Of a stretch of DNA of 64,000 bases, positions 53,901-64,000 are shown piece after piece; within the stretch, counting starts at the first letter, position 1; each line of letters starts with the position of its first letter. The notes below the pieces were generated by a model, which saw nothing but the letters and a program-made list of their open reading frames with translations, ran no database searches and was not told the DNA's origin. The stretch is taken from assembly GCA_022457155.1 (NCBI GenBank), contig JAJGOT010000500.1, positions 499,501 to 563,500 of the forward strand, read 5' to 3'. The stretch is from Cladopsammia gracilis. Taxonomy: Eukaryota > Cnidaria > Anthozoa > Scleractinia > Dendrophylliidae. The position numbers and the translations under genes were made by a program.

Positions 53901-56900
53901 AGGATAACTCTGACAGTTGACATTTTCGATTCAAACACCCTTAGTGGTGCCATATACTGCACGGTCATTTTTAATAACCTCTCAAAGGTACAAAAATATA
54001 TGGGAGTCACCCTCTGTGGGGTTGACGCATCACAGCACTTATCCATCATACTTCATTCCTGACAGTCAAACTTGAGTCTGGTGGATGCCAATCAAAGGAA
54101 AGCTGTCTCTGACCGGAATTTAAACAGTTTACCAAAAAGAAAAGGTAAAAATTTTAAAACAACCAAATTCAAAGTCAATAATTCATTACAGTTTTAAAGA
54201 AAAGATTTAATTTTACACATGATATAAAGAAACCGCGGTGCTGCATATAGCAGTTTTATTATCTGCCTACTGTTCATGCATCACTGAGTTTGCAAATTAC
54301 CAGTATTATGTGCAGCGAAAGTTTAAAGTACATGTTTTTAAAAATATGGCTGCTGTGAACAGCAACTTGTCTTTTAGTTTTACCTTCTCTTAACTGGTAG
54401 AATTGTTGATGTTGTAGCTCTGTTTTCTTTAAATTAATTCTGTCAGAATTTAAAAATAATTTTAATAGCTTTTCTTAGAATGACGTCCACTAAAACCCAA
54501 CTTTGTCTGCCCTTTTTGACGGCAGTGGGTGATCAGATGCATGTTATCAGTAACCTCGATCTGTAATATAGCCTGTTCCAGACATTCAGATTGGAGGAAT
54601 GTCCAGAAATGCACGCTAATGAGATTCATGCTCTTTATGAAAGACATCATGAAGTGTCCCCTACCCCTAATTCTCACCTAAACACAAGCAATTCTGTCAA
54701 ACATGAAGTCATATGGAAATTACAAATAATTGTGTGTAATATGAAGTGCTCAAGGTCCGAGTTACGTGCATTTCTGGACATAAGTGTTCGATTGTGGGGA
54801 GCAGCGAAAAGCAGCGCATGGTGTTAGGGTCGGCGCATGGGAAAGAATGGGAGAGAGGCAAAGAAACACTTGTGAAATTAATTTTAAAAAGCACGCCGCC
54901 CACTTTTGACCGCCAATAGCGGCAAGGAAACACGAACCCAATTTTTTGGCTAGTTGTGGTTTTCAGCTGTCAATTAAAATCGTTTGTATCTTTTGTTGCA
55001 AGACAAATACTTATCGGCTAAAGTTTGTTATCGCCTTGAAAGTGCTGGGATCATTACTTTTCTCAGGCCGTGATTAAATGTCTAAAGTCTGTGGTGTGCA
55101 AGACGGATATAGGCATCTTAGATCCAAGTTTCAAAATGCCGTAGTCTACAATTCCAATGCAATGAAATCATGAATTCTTGCAATAATTTTAAGCTCCTTA
55201 GTTAGTTCTGTAGTTGAGTAGCGTGTCTCAGTGGAGCGAGGATAAACCTCCGTTGTTTCGTAATAGTGTTATTTGATTTGGCATCGAACAGATAATCTGC
55301 AGCATGGTTGCTCTTTTGTAAATCTCATGAATGCTAGTAAATTCTTACATTCATTTCTTAAGCAAGGAATGGGACAATTTAATGTCCTTATGCGACGAGC
55401 GGAGTAACTGCAATTATCGTAGAAACAGCTTTTCTTTGTGATGCGTTGATTAACCTTGAACAAAAGTTGAAAGATCAAGCTCTTTCCAAATCCTGTTAGA
55501 AGAATGGCGAAAACATCTCTTTCTAGAAAATGGTTTTGAATTCAATCTTTTTGTTCTTTACATAATCTATTTACATGAGGGAAATCTTAAGCGCTTGCTG
55601 TAACACAGATTCAAACCTTGTGTGACTTGATGGAGGATGACCTTTGCATGTATATCGCATTTCTTGTCTGCATCAACAATGCTGTAGTGTTGACAACAGG
55701 TGTCAAATTTGGCCAATCAGAGGGTATACCGCCATGAGCTTTTTAAAATAAATTTAACAGGCATTATTTCACCTCTCTTCCCAGCCTCCCCTCGTTTTTT
55801 CCTCCTGTGCCCGATGTTTCTTTTGCGCGCCACAAACTTAACGCCTGGAACAGGCTACTGTAATATGCCAACTGAAAAGAATTACTCATCAAGCAATCTT
55901 ATTATATTACCGTTTCATAATCAATTTTGCCCCCTTGTTGCAGTTTTAATTGATCTGTTAGTTTTACAAGATCTTGGTTGAGGAGACAATCATCTGAGAT
56001 TTTGCCAATGATACTGGAGGAGTGTTCTTGAAGATATTTATAAGTGGACTCAATTTGTTCCACTTGTGCTTGCCGTACTCTAATACAATGGTCCAAATCC
56101 TGAAGATTCAATGCATAAGAGTATTTTGCAAGATTGTATAAAATTATATGAGATCCAAAGACAGCAAAGAGAATATAGAACTGTACAATACTTATTTTAT
56201 ATGTATGGATGTTCTTGTAACTAAATGCTGCACCAACATTTTCCAAACTAGCTATTTAAAGTCCCATTCACACCAACAGTTAAACATGTTTAAATTAAAG
56301 TTATTTATTAATTAACTTGTTTTTAATCTCTGCTTAAATGTTATGACTCAAACTACCTGGAATGGTAATAAAAGTCAATAAAGTTTCTTTTAGTAAAGAT
56401 TTCACTATCTATCAGTTCAAATCATTGTTATATAAGTGCTACTTTACTGCTTTACATAGACTGCATTTTTTTTGAGGGGGAGGGGCCGGAGAATCTGAAA
56501 TTGGATTTGAGATCTCAGATCATACGGAAAAACCAGCATACAAATTTCTGAACGATGTTTTGAAGTTAATTTGTAGGTCACATACAAAAAATGAGGCAAA
56601 ATGAGCGCAAAAAAAAAGGTCTCAAATTCGACATAGGTTGGTTGTGCTCCGAACCCTTTAATTATTGGATGAGGTTTTCGTGATACGGTATCTAGAATAA
56701 TCAAGGTCAAGCTAACACTCACTGAGACCTTGATTATTCTGGATATCACAACACTGCATGTGCACCCTACAGATAATTCACTTATATCTGCTAGCAGATA
56801 AGTGAATAATCTGTAGTGTGAGCTGGAGCACTTTCCTTTTGTGTGGAAAATCTGGTTGTTCTGGTGGTAAATCAAATAGAACAGACTTTTCCACTAATAA

Positions 56901-59900
56901 ATTTTTCAGAAAAAAAGGAATATCTTCAGAGGTAGTCCTCTCTTCTTGTTTTTGCCGAAATGATCTGAAAATCCTGTACTATCTACTGCGTCCCACTAGT
57001 GCCATGCTCCTTGATGAATTAAAGGCCATGTTTGTTATTGTAAATCCTTAGTACCCAGTCTTCTCAAGAAAGAAAAAGCAACTCTGTGCAAAAGGAACAC
57101 GCCCTTCCCATTCCGTTTTGATTGAGAACAATTTGTCCTGTTCCTTTTAACCCTTTAAGCCCTAATATCAAACTTTAAATTCTCATTTCTTGTCCCTATA
57201 CATTTCCTATAGAAGTAGTGGGAAGAAATTGTTTGGATATCAAGAAAATTCACCTTGTGTGATCATGTCCTTAATTCTCATGACCTTTTTGATTGATAGG
57301 GCATTGATATTACAAGGAGAAATTTGATGCTGATCACTCTTAGGGCTTAAAGGATTAACAGGAAATTCTACCCGGTTTTTCCATTAAAATGGAAAGCACC
57401 CCTGATTTCCAGAATTAACTGTAAATGAGAAGACAGATAGTGACTACATTGAATAATAATCCTTCTAATCTGACTGAATCTTCACTGAAAGTTTATCTTA
57501 AATGTAAAGTTAACGCAGTTTTCTTTCTCTACAACAAAACAACATTTTGACTGACTATTTACAAATAATATTGTACTGGACTCAGGTACCTTTTTGCTTT
57601 TTGATAAAGGTTCCTCAAATCTGTAAATATCTTTGAGAGATTTGAAGTCATCCTAGAAAGAAAATATGGCAAATATGCATTAAATAAAAAATTGCAACAT
57701 GAACAACAAGGCAACCTACGGTATTGTTCTCCTTGCTTATCCGGTGGCAAAACTAAAGGAGGGGCTCCAGGCTCTAGTCTTCAAACCAACCTTTGCGCCT
57801 GCCAATGAGCTATTTTTTCAAAATAGCTTAAAAAAGGTATCAGTGAATGGTTTTCCCTATCGGACTCTCACACGGCAAATATGTAAAACAGTGAATTGCT
57901 TTTTTTATATTGTAAATACTGATATTTTTAACTGTGTATAAATGTGACCCTCCACGTGAAAACCGGCCTTATGGATTTTCACCATGAGCGTGAAAAAAAT
58001 TCACGGTCACGGAGAGTGAAATCAAATTTTCACGCCGTGAATTCAAATTTTCACGCCGTGTTCACTCAAATCCAAACTCATTTCACTCTTGACGTGAAAT
58101 AGATCCTAAAAGGCGTGAAATCAATTCACGCCGTGAAAATGATGGCAGTGAATACAATAAGTTTCACGCCGTGAAATTGATCATAGTGATTAAATTTTTG
58201 TGATGGCGATAAAGAGCTTTTAATACATTGTGAAATTCAGCTGAGATATTTACACCGTCACCTACCCTTGTAATGTTATTAGCGTATTTTTGCGTCGTGT
58301 CTGAAGTTTGTATTGCGATTTTTTTCGAGCAACGTTTTTTTTTGTTTTTGATCATTTTTTGTGTCCAGAATAATATTATTGAGAAGTGCTTGCTTCTAAA
58401 ACCTCTCTCGACAAGCTGCAAACGCTCAAAAGCCATGTTTCACGATGTCTTTTTAATTACCGAGATCCTAAAAGACGTATTCTCCTTATTGGTTTTACAG
58501 CCTTGTTGGAAAGCAAACATGATTATTGCCTCGCTATTTCTTCAAGGACTGCTTTTGTAAATAATTTATACGGCAACAAAGCTGGAATTGTTTGCTGATT
58601 ACTGTAATACTGTAGTACGTGACAAAGTCGAGAGGCAAGATATGATGAGACATTCCGACATGCGATAAAAATTCTTTGTCGACCTTGCTGCAATTGAAGG
58701 CAAATAATTAATTTGTTCACCCTGTGATTTCTTTACATTTTGATGTGTTTTTCGAAAAAAATCGACTACTCGAAGAAGCGACATGTTTGTTGACTTTTAC
58801 AGACAAATGTTTGGTCTGACAATAGTCCCCAATTGCCAGACTGCGTGTCGCCAAATGAAACATCTCGCGACACAGTTAAGATGATTTTGCAATTGTTTCT
58901 GTTGTTTCTGTTTATTACATATAATAAACAAGAATGTGGTTTCTAAAATGGATTTCACCAGCTGTTTTATTCACTGAAATGTTGAAATATTTTTCCAGAC
59001 TCGCGCGGCTTTTGATATGTAATTGTTTTTGGCCCAGTGAAGCATGAAGTCACGATTTGAGCGGCAGTTCTCGAGCCGGAAAACTACATTAATTGTGAAG
59101 TATACATATGTTTAAATAACCCCATTGTTTGTTTATCTTCAACAGTTTGGTTTAAATATTCCTCTGTATTTGTTGAACAAGGATTTCATGGGTATATTCT
59201 TAGATTACCAGAGTTCACAAAGGCAGAATATTTCTTTTCAGTTGCTGGAGTCCGTCATGACCAGTGACGCTAATTTACGCATCTTCGCCAGAGCAGCCTG
59301 TATCTTTCTCCGCCAGTGGCATGCTGTGATGTCCACTGCAGTTTGCTCCCGATTTCTCAAGGGTCTCTCAACTCAACAACAGTAGAAGCGAAAACAAAAT
59401 CGCACTATTTTCTGAGAAACAACTGCGAACTGCAATGTGTAGAACCTCTGTACGGATCTGCTCGTTGGCATGTGATCCGCTTCTTGGCTGTGTGATCTTT
59501 GTAATACGTCACATGCTGCTGAGCTGTTTTTGCAAAATAGAAACTGGATGACGCTGGCCTTCCACCAAATGCTATTGCTTTTATAGCATGCACACTTTTT
59601 CAGAAGCGAAGTGTAGTGAGATCTTGACTTGTAATTAACATTTTCTCAGCAGAATCCCGATCTTAGCTTGCGACTGGTTTTTTTAAGTGTTCACTTATAA
59701 TAAACACCAGATGTTTTCCTCTTTATGGAGGGTCTGATGGCAAAAATTTCTTTTAAGAGTGGCGGGTTTTTTTACGACATGATTTTTATTCTTTAACGGA
59801 GTGAAGTTTATTTCACGGTGTGAAGTTTTTCATGGCGTGAATAATCATTTTCACGGCGTGATTTATTTCACGGCAGAGTGATTTATTTTCACGCCGTGTT

Positions 59901-61939
59901 CACGCCGATTCAGAGGAATTTCACGGAAATTCCAATCATTTTATTGCATTTCACGGTTGTTAGCGTGATTTAAGCCTCACCGTGAAATTTTTTAAGCCCG
60001 CTTTTCCCGTGGAGGGTCACAAATAAAGATTTTGATTGATTGATTGAAACCCTCTCCCCCTACCCACTTACCCCACCCCTCCTCTTAACTTACTCAAACC
60101 CTCTCGCCCTACCCACTTACCCCACCCCTCCTCTTAACTTACTCAAACCCTCTCCCCCTACCCACTTACCCCACCCCTCCTCTTAACTTACTCAAACCCT
60201 CTCGCCCTACCCACTTACCCCACCCCTCCTCTTAACTTATACTCAAACCCTGTTCTCCCAACTTACATTTGTCCCCAAGCTTATATATTAGGGAAATATA
60301 CTTCTGCCCCCTACCTAACAATATGGTGTCTTGTTGGTATAGCTCTCGCTCTATCAGGATTAGAAATGCTGAGAAAAAGATTCAAACCTCCCTATGCCAT
60401 TTCACTAGCAATGGAAACTTCCTGCACACTATGTTAAAGTCTCACTTAAATTTTTAGGCCAATAAATGTTGTCCATTGGACTCATGAGATAGGGTGGTAT
60501 CATGCATAACCCCCTACCCTACACAAGGTGGGTTGTCGTTGAGTAACCCTTAACACTCACCTCTGTGTACAGTAGTTTAAATGGATTCTGTGTTGAAAAA
60601 TAGTCCATGTCTACATCCAAAATAAAACTATTTTCTTGTAAAACTGTGTTCAAGAGAATGTTACAAAAACCAGGCACTTCCATTACTCCACCAATACTTT
60701 GACCTCCCTTATGCTCAGTGAATGGAAAACTTGATTCATTTCCTAATGTACTTGAGACAGAGCATTCACTTTGCACAGTACTACATCCTTCGCTCTTATC
60801 CAAGTGGATCTCACTTTTTCGTTTTCTCTTACATGTAACTTCACTGTTTTGTGCTTCAAACGCACTTGGTTCCTTTTCCAATGTTTTCAGCTCAGAACCA
60901 AAACTTGTTTCCTTGTCTGCCAAACAGGTATTAACTGTATTCACACTGAACCTGTCCCTTTCTTGGTCAGTGAGATTCTTTTCAATTTCTTTGTCCTTCA
61001 AATCCAAATGTTTTGAGTTTAAACTTCCTTTTTCTTCAACAGCTGATTCATTCTGATGGAAGTTTTCTTTATTTAGTATTAATCCATGTTCTAGTGAGCA
61101 CACAATAAGTTCAAGATCTTTACAGTTCTCTAATGATTCCTCATCAGCATAAAGCAGTTCTTCTATGAAATATACTTCAGAGCATGTTACCCTGAAAAAT
61201 GATTAAAACAGAATTAACTATTATTGCATATATCATGAGAAAATTGACAAACTTATGCAGCCATTACCCATGATATTGCTTCATGTCCAATTCCTTTGCC
61301 CATTATTAGGGGGAGGGGGGAGGGGAAAGGGGAGGGGGGAGCGGAAAGGGGCGGGGGGTGAGGGGGGGGTGGGGGTGGGGGGGTGGTCAATTTCTGCAAA
61401 CTCTTCTGTGCCATTGCATGGGATGCAATGTAAAACTTTACAATGACTTACTCCATGTCATGTATTTGGACATTTACTAAAAGAAACTTTGATGGTGTGG
61501 GTGAGTAAAATTGTGCACCAAGTTACCTCACAAAACCCGTCTCCTTATGTTTGCCAACTTTGAAGTGAAACTCTCCTTCTCTGATCTGATCTGCCCATGG
61601 TGGTTTGACCCACACAACTCGCTTGACATGTCCAGCATAGACAGCGGGCAGAATCCAGTCGGCAATACTTATGTCTTCATACAGCTTCTCTTGCTCAAAA
61701 ACTGTGTCTGCCGCCATCTTTACTGGTACGGTAAGGTCGGGATGAGAATCAAAATGGACGACTGATATTCCTTCAAATGCAAGGTGCCTCGATCCAATAG
61801 CTCTGTGAATATAGTATAGGACTTCATCGTGATTTTCACATATCCAAACTGGTAATTTAGTGTATTTTCGTAGCGCGATTTTAGCTCTCTTTTCCTGGCG
61901 AAAGTCGCCCCTTTCTTCATCCGCCATTTTGAGATTCAT
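50879..61939 (-). CDS. C5orf22: C5orf22 / UPF0489 homologue (6 exons found)
   Basis: Exons in coding order: 61939-61527, 61191-60561, 57652-57590, 56099-55911, 53464-53347 and 50993-50879 (TGA). It matches the UPF0489 family by LPVWICENHDEVL, a conserved VVHFDSHPDL (about residues 57-65 from the Met at 61927), WILPAVYAGH, ADQIREGEFHFKVGK, FILDVDMDYFSTQNPF, PHHVSSYEMIDSL and the end SSYDEYTPADQVEYIQ. The acidic HFDSH and DVDMD motifs recall metal-binding ureohydrolase-like folds, but the function is unknown. Met at 61927 (AAAATGGCGG) has the better Kozak context than 61939. All joints are in phase except exon 4 to exon 5, which needs one extra exon of 3n+1 nt; by comparison with human only about 4 residues are missing. 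Introns contain several DNA transposons. Converges with SULT4. Confidence 0.88.
52029..52128. mobile_element. Palindromic MITE in C5orf22 intron 5
   Basis: GTACAATTCAGGG / CCCCTGAATTGTAC with inner GTAATTTCAAATC / GATTTGAAATTAC. 100 bp. Confidence 0.7.
52425..52785. mobile_element. ACAACTATTCACC-family MITE split by another MITE
   Basis: ACAGTGGATGGCATTGTTGG and TTGTAATCGTTGACAGGAAT match 50230-50340. The copy is interrupted at 52484-52664 by a second inverted-repeat element, GACCTCTTTCATAATGGCGG with its near complement. Confidence 0.7.
53347..53464 (-). CDS. C5orf22: C5orf22 exon 5
   Basis: GA + MSSDIPHHVSSYEMIDSLM through KPSLITMA + AG. Acceptor TTTTCAG|GAATG, donor TAG|GTATGC. Enters in phase 1, so it cannot join exon 4 directly. 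Confidence 0.8.
53595..53898. mobile_element. Two-hairpin element, copy B
   Basis: About 90% identical to 29186-29490 across the full length. The hairpin tip is degraded here (CCAAGGAGG / CCAAGTCAG against CCGACGAGG / CCTCGTCGG). Confidence 0.75.
54569..55857. mobile_element. 1.3-kb TAGCCTG-family element, 8-bp TSD
   Basis: Ends TAGCCTGTTCCAG / CTGGAACAGGCTA; CTGTAATA repeated at 54561-54568 and 55858-55865. The internal pair CCAGAAATGCACG / CGTGCATTTCTGG is inverted. No transposase frame. The same ends as the 139-bp MITE at 9059. Confidence 0.85.
55911..56099 (-). CDS. C5orf22: C5orf22 exon 4
   Basis: DLDHCIRVRQAQVEQIEST through QQGGKIDYET, 63 codons. Acceptor CTTCAG|GATTTG, donor ACG|GTAATA. 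The acceptor exon-side G is needed for GAT. Confidence 0.8.
56689..56815. repeat. Two adjacent hairpins in intron 3
   Basis: TAGAATAATCAAGGTC / GACCTTGATTATTCT, then CAGATAATTCACTTATCT-like CAGATAATTCACTTAT / ATAAGTGAATAATCTG. Both could extrude as cruciforms. Confidence 0.65.
57147..57358. mobile_element. TTAA-site MITE
   Basis: CCCTTTAAGCCCT / AGGGCTTAAAGGA bounded by TTAA on both sides (57147-57150, 57355-57358). Kolobok or piggyBac type by target site. Confidence 0.7.
57590..57652 (-). CDS. C5orf22: C5orf22 exon 3 (63 nt)
   Basis: DDFKSLKDIYRFEEPLSKSKK, 21 codons, phase 0 at both ends. Acceptor TTCTAG|GATGAC, donor AAAG|GTACCT. Confidence 0.8.
57943..60021. mobile_element. 2.1-kb element with TCACGCCGTGAA arrays
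   Basis: TIRs TGTGACCCTCCACG / CGTGGAGGGTCACA. About 200 bp inside each end is studded with TTTCACGCCGTGAA-type palindromes (57990-58180, 59810-59960). No ORF is recognisable inside. It sits within intron 2 of C5orf22. Confidence 0.75.
60047..60255. repeat. 49-bp minisatellite with alternating variants
   Basis: Units AAACCCTCTCCCCCTACCCA... start at 60047, 60096, 60145 and 60194. CCCCC and CGCCC variants alternate, making a 98-bp dimeric unit. Confidence 0.9.
60561..61191 (-). CDS. C5orf22: C5orf22 exon 2
   Basis: Acceptor TTTCAG|GGTAAC, donor GAG|GTGAGT. VTCSEVYFIEELLYADEE, then a low-conservation Lys/Glu/Ser-rich stretch (KRKRKSE, a possible nuclear signal), then FILDVDMDYFSTQNPF. Confidence 0.88.
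61310..61385 (+). repeat. G-rich low-complexity tract
   Basis: GGGGGAGGGG and GGGGTGGGGG runs in C5orf22 intron 1. C-rich on the transcribed minus-strand RNA, G-quadruplex-prone on the + strand. Confidence 0.85.
61527..61939 (-). CDS. C5orf22: C5orf22 exon 1
   Basis: MNLKMADEERG through HKETGFV plus AG; donor AG|GTAACT. Holds the HFDSHPDL motif. Confidence 0.88.
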
Positions 61940-61969
61940 TGGCCTGGTCGCGCAGCAGCGAAACCTTCC

Positions 61970-62027
61970 CAGGGTCTCTCTTCTTGCACTCCACTGGGGC
62001 GGTGGAAGAATAGAGACCCTGGGAACG
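61970..62027. repeat. Hairpin repeat next to C5orf22 start
   Basis: CCCAGGGTCTCTCTTC and GAATAGAGACCCTGGG pair, followed by AACGAGATTG, the terminus seen at 43256. It lies 30-90 bp upstream of the C5orf22 ATG, so it is probably part of the promoter or 5' UTR. Confidence 0.55.
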
Positions 62028-62039
62028 AGATTGACAAAT

Positions 62040-64000
62040 GGACGGCGTCACGGTGATATGTGTATCCCCGTGATATGTGTATCCCCGTATACACTTAATT
62101 GAAGAAACGTTGACCCATGAAAAGCACAAACCATGAACGATGAGACCAATTGGGATTCTGGGTAGGCAGCATTGACAATCTGAGTAATATTCCATTTCTC
62201 GATAATTTTAGAGCATGATTTATGCATCTTGTGTTGATATAAGGTGTATTCTGTTAGAGACGAAGATTAATTTATCCAACTTCCCAGTAAACCTTTGGGT
62301 CGCATCGTTCATGGTTTATGCTTTTCACCCGACAACGTTTCTTCAATTTGGTGTATCACTAGTGATATGTGTATCCCCTTCCAATATGGCTGCCGTGTTT
62401 TGTGTATCCCCCGGTACCCTCCCAGGATACCCAAATCTCTAGTGATATGTGTATCCCTATCACATGCGAAATTTCGCGTGAAGCCTTTAAATATGGATAG
62501 CACAAAATGTAGAAACCTTTTCGAATATGTTAAAAATCGTGAGTATCCACCGTAATATACCAAACAAGAGAAATTAATTTTAACCATTTGCCACTGAAAT
62601 TTCGAGTTGGACCCAAAATTAGTGTCGCTATTTTATTTGGACAAGCAAAAGGACCAAAAGGATGGCACAACAATCAAGCGACTTGTCATCAAAGAAGACG
62701 AGAAAGCGAGGGTGTTTGAGAATATGCACGTACTAAGATCGTGACCGTCACACTGTAATCGGTTTTGATATTTGATATGAGACCTTCCATCCTCGAGAAA
62801 TGTCCGTTTACAAGCGCAGATTATTTTTTACGCCTCGTGTAGAATGGACGTGAGTTAGATAAATTCGGATACCGTATGCTTATAAATGTTCTGAGATAAC
62901 GTCGCTGTGCCACCCTTGTGCAACCTTGTCCGCAAGAAACGAAATGATATGTGTATCTCCGTGATATGTGTACCTCCGTATATATATCATTAGTAATATG
63001 CGTATCCTCGGAGGGGATACACATATTCGTAGTGATATGTGCATCCCCTTCCAGAATTTGTCTGCCGTGTTTTGTGTATCCCTTTCCCTCTGCGGCGAAC
63101 TATCTAGTGAAGTGAAGTTGCCACAGTGATATGTGTATCTCCGTGATATGCCTTTCCCCGCACACATATCACTAGTGATATGCGTATCCCAGGTGGGGGT
63201 ACACATATCACTAGTGATATGTGTATCCCCTTCCTGTATATGGCTGCCGTGTTTGTGCATCCCCATCCCTTTGCAGCGAACTACCTAGTGAAGTGACGTT
63301 GTCACAATAATTTGTGTATGCCTGTGATATGTGTATCCCCCATAGACATATCACAAGTAATATGTGTATTCCCGGTGGGGATACACATATCACTAGTTAT
63401 ATGTGTACCCCCTTTCTGAATATGGCTGCCGTGTTTTGTGTATCCCTCTCCCTCTGCGGCGAACTAACTGGTAAAGTGATGTTGCCGAAATGATATGTGT
63501 ATCTCCGTGATATGTGTATACCTCCGTACATATGTCACTTGAGTAATATGCGTATCCTCGGTGAGGATACACATATCACTAGTGATATGTGTATCCCCTT
63601 CCTGTGTATCCCCATCCCTTTGCAGCGAACTACCTAGTGAAGTGACGTTGTCACAATAATTACTGTATCCCCGTGATATGTGTATGCCCCGTACACGTAT
63701 CACTAGTAATATGTGTACGCCCGGTGGGGGTACACATATCACTAGTCATATGTGAATCCCCCTTTTCAGAATATGGCTGGCGTGTTTTGTGTATCCCTCT
63801 CCCTTCACAGCGAGCTATCTAATGAAGTGATGTTGTCACAATAATATCTGTATCTCCGTGATACTTGTACCCCCGTACACATATCACTAGTAATATGCTT
63901 AACCCGGTTGGGATACTCATATCACCGTACTAGAGATATGTGAACGAACATATTACTAGTGATATGTGTACGGGGCATATACATATGTATAAAAAGAAAC
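62040..64000. repeat. Palindromic satellite, period about 180-185 bp
   Basis: GTGATATGTGTATC and its complement recur throughout. Units line up at about 62945, 63128, 63306, 63493, 63656 and 63839, with landmarks GGCTGCCGTGTTTTGTG, GCGGCGAACTA and CTAGTGAAGTGA. A perfect 32-bp palindrome centred on CACTAGTG lies at 63565-63596. An inverted pair (GAAGAAACGTTGACCC / GACAACGTTTCTTC) brackets 62100-62350. The array reaches the window end. Confidence 0.85.

Noticed and set aside
62880..63742. Minus-strand frames reading GDTHITSDM and ICVSPPGIHI repeatedly
   Set aside because: They are translations of the palindromic satellite. Repeats shift frame between units and no start or domain is credible.

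Overview
This is metazoan DNA, most likely from a cnidarian and probably a hexacoral (coral or anemone). The reasons are GT-AG introns, AATAAA signals, a very dense load of short terminal-inverted-repeat elements, a Penelope-like GIY-YIG element, and dispersed repeats of the kind I associate with coral genomes. The taxon is an inference. Nothing in the window looks prokaryotic.

Two host loci are present. The first is a tandem array of cytosolic sulfotransferase (SULT) genes on the + strand, about 0-49 kb. Each unit has four coding exons with the same phases (1, 1, 0) and the same motif split: exon 1 ends inside the PAPS 5'-phosphosulfate loop (YPKSG|TTW), exon 2 carries the catalytic His and the 3'-phosphate motif (RNPKDVAVS), exon 3 carries WNDHVLGWW, and exon 4 carries RKGxxGxWK. 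Unit 4 (43309-49156) is complete and open, 304 aa. Unit 1 (2369-7534) is open, 299 aa, but has a second, orphan first exon upstream (134-323). Unit 2 (10949-13855) has a nonsense codon in exon 3, and exon 4 has been replaced by a scrap of Ty3/Gypsy LTR plus gag. Unit 3 (21486-34679) has an in-frame TAA in exon 2. The array is therefore a birth-and-death series in different stages of decay. The introns are alignable between units and act as empty-site references for many insertions.

The second locus, on the - strand (61939 to 50879), is a homologue of human C5orf22 (UPF0489 family). Six exons were found, and splice phases imply one further tiny exon. It converges tail to tail with SULT unit 4.

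Much of the remaining sequence is mobile or tandem DNA. It includes a 1.5-kb transposon with ATCGAT-array ends and its own ORF (3357-4860); an 88-bp satellite with a 616-bp higher-order repeat (15712-17298); L2/CR1-like and L1-like LINE fragments; a CACTA-like transposase (22711-25285); a head-to-head Penelope-like insertion with a degenerate hammerhead ribozyme motif (31485-32804); and a PIF-Harbinger element (37687-43296). The Harbinger element contains a Mutator-like long-TIR element, a TTAA-site element and other MITEs, and together these push the SULT4 exon 1 5.6 kb away from its conserved upstream region. There is also a Tc1/mariner-like element in SULT4 intron 1, a TCACGCCGTGAA-rich element in a C5orf22 intron, and at the right edge an approximately 180-bp palindromic satellite that runs off the window.

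All calls are by eye from sequence. Family names rest on motifs, TIRs and target-site duplications that I could read, not on database searches.
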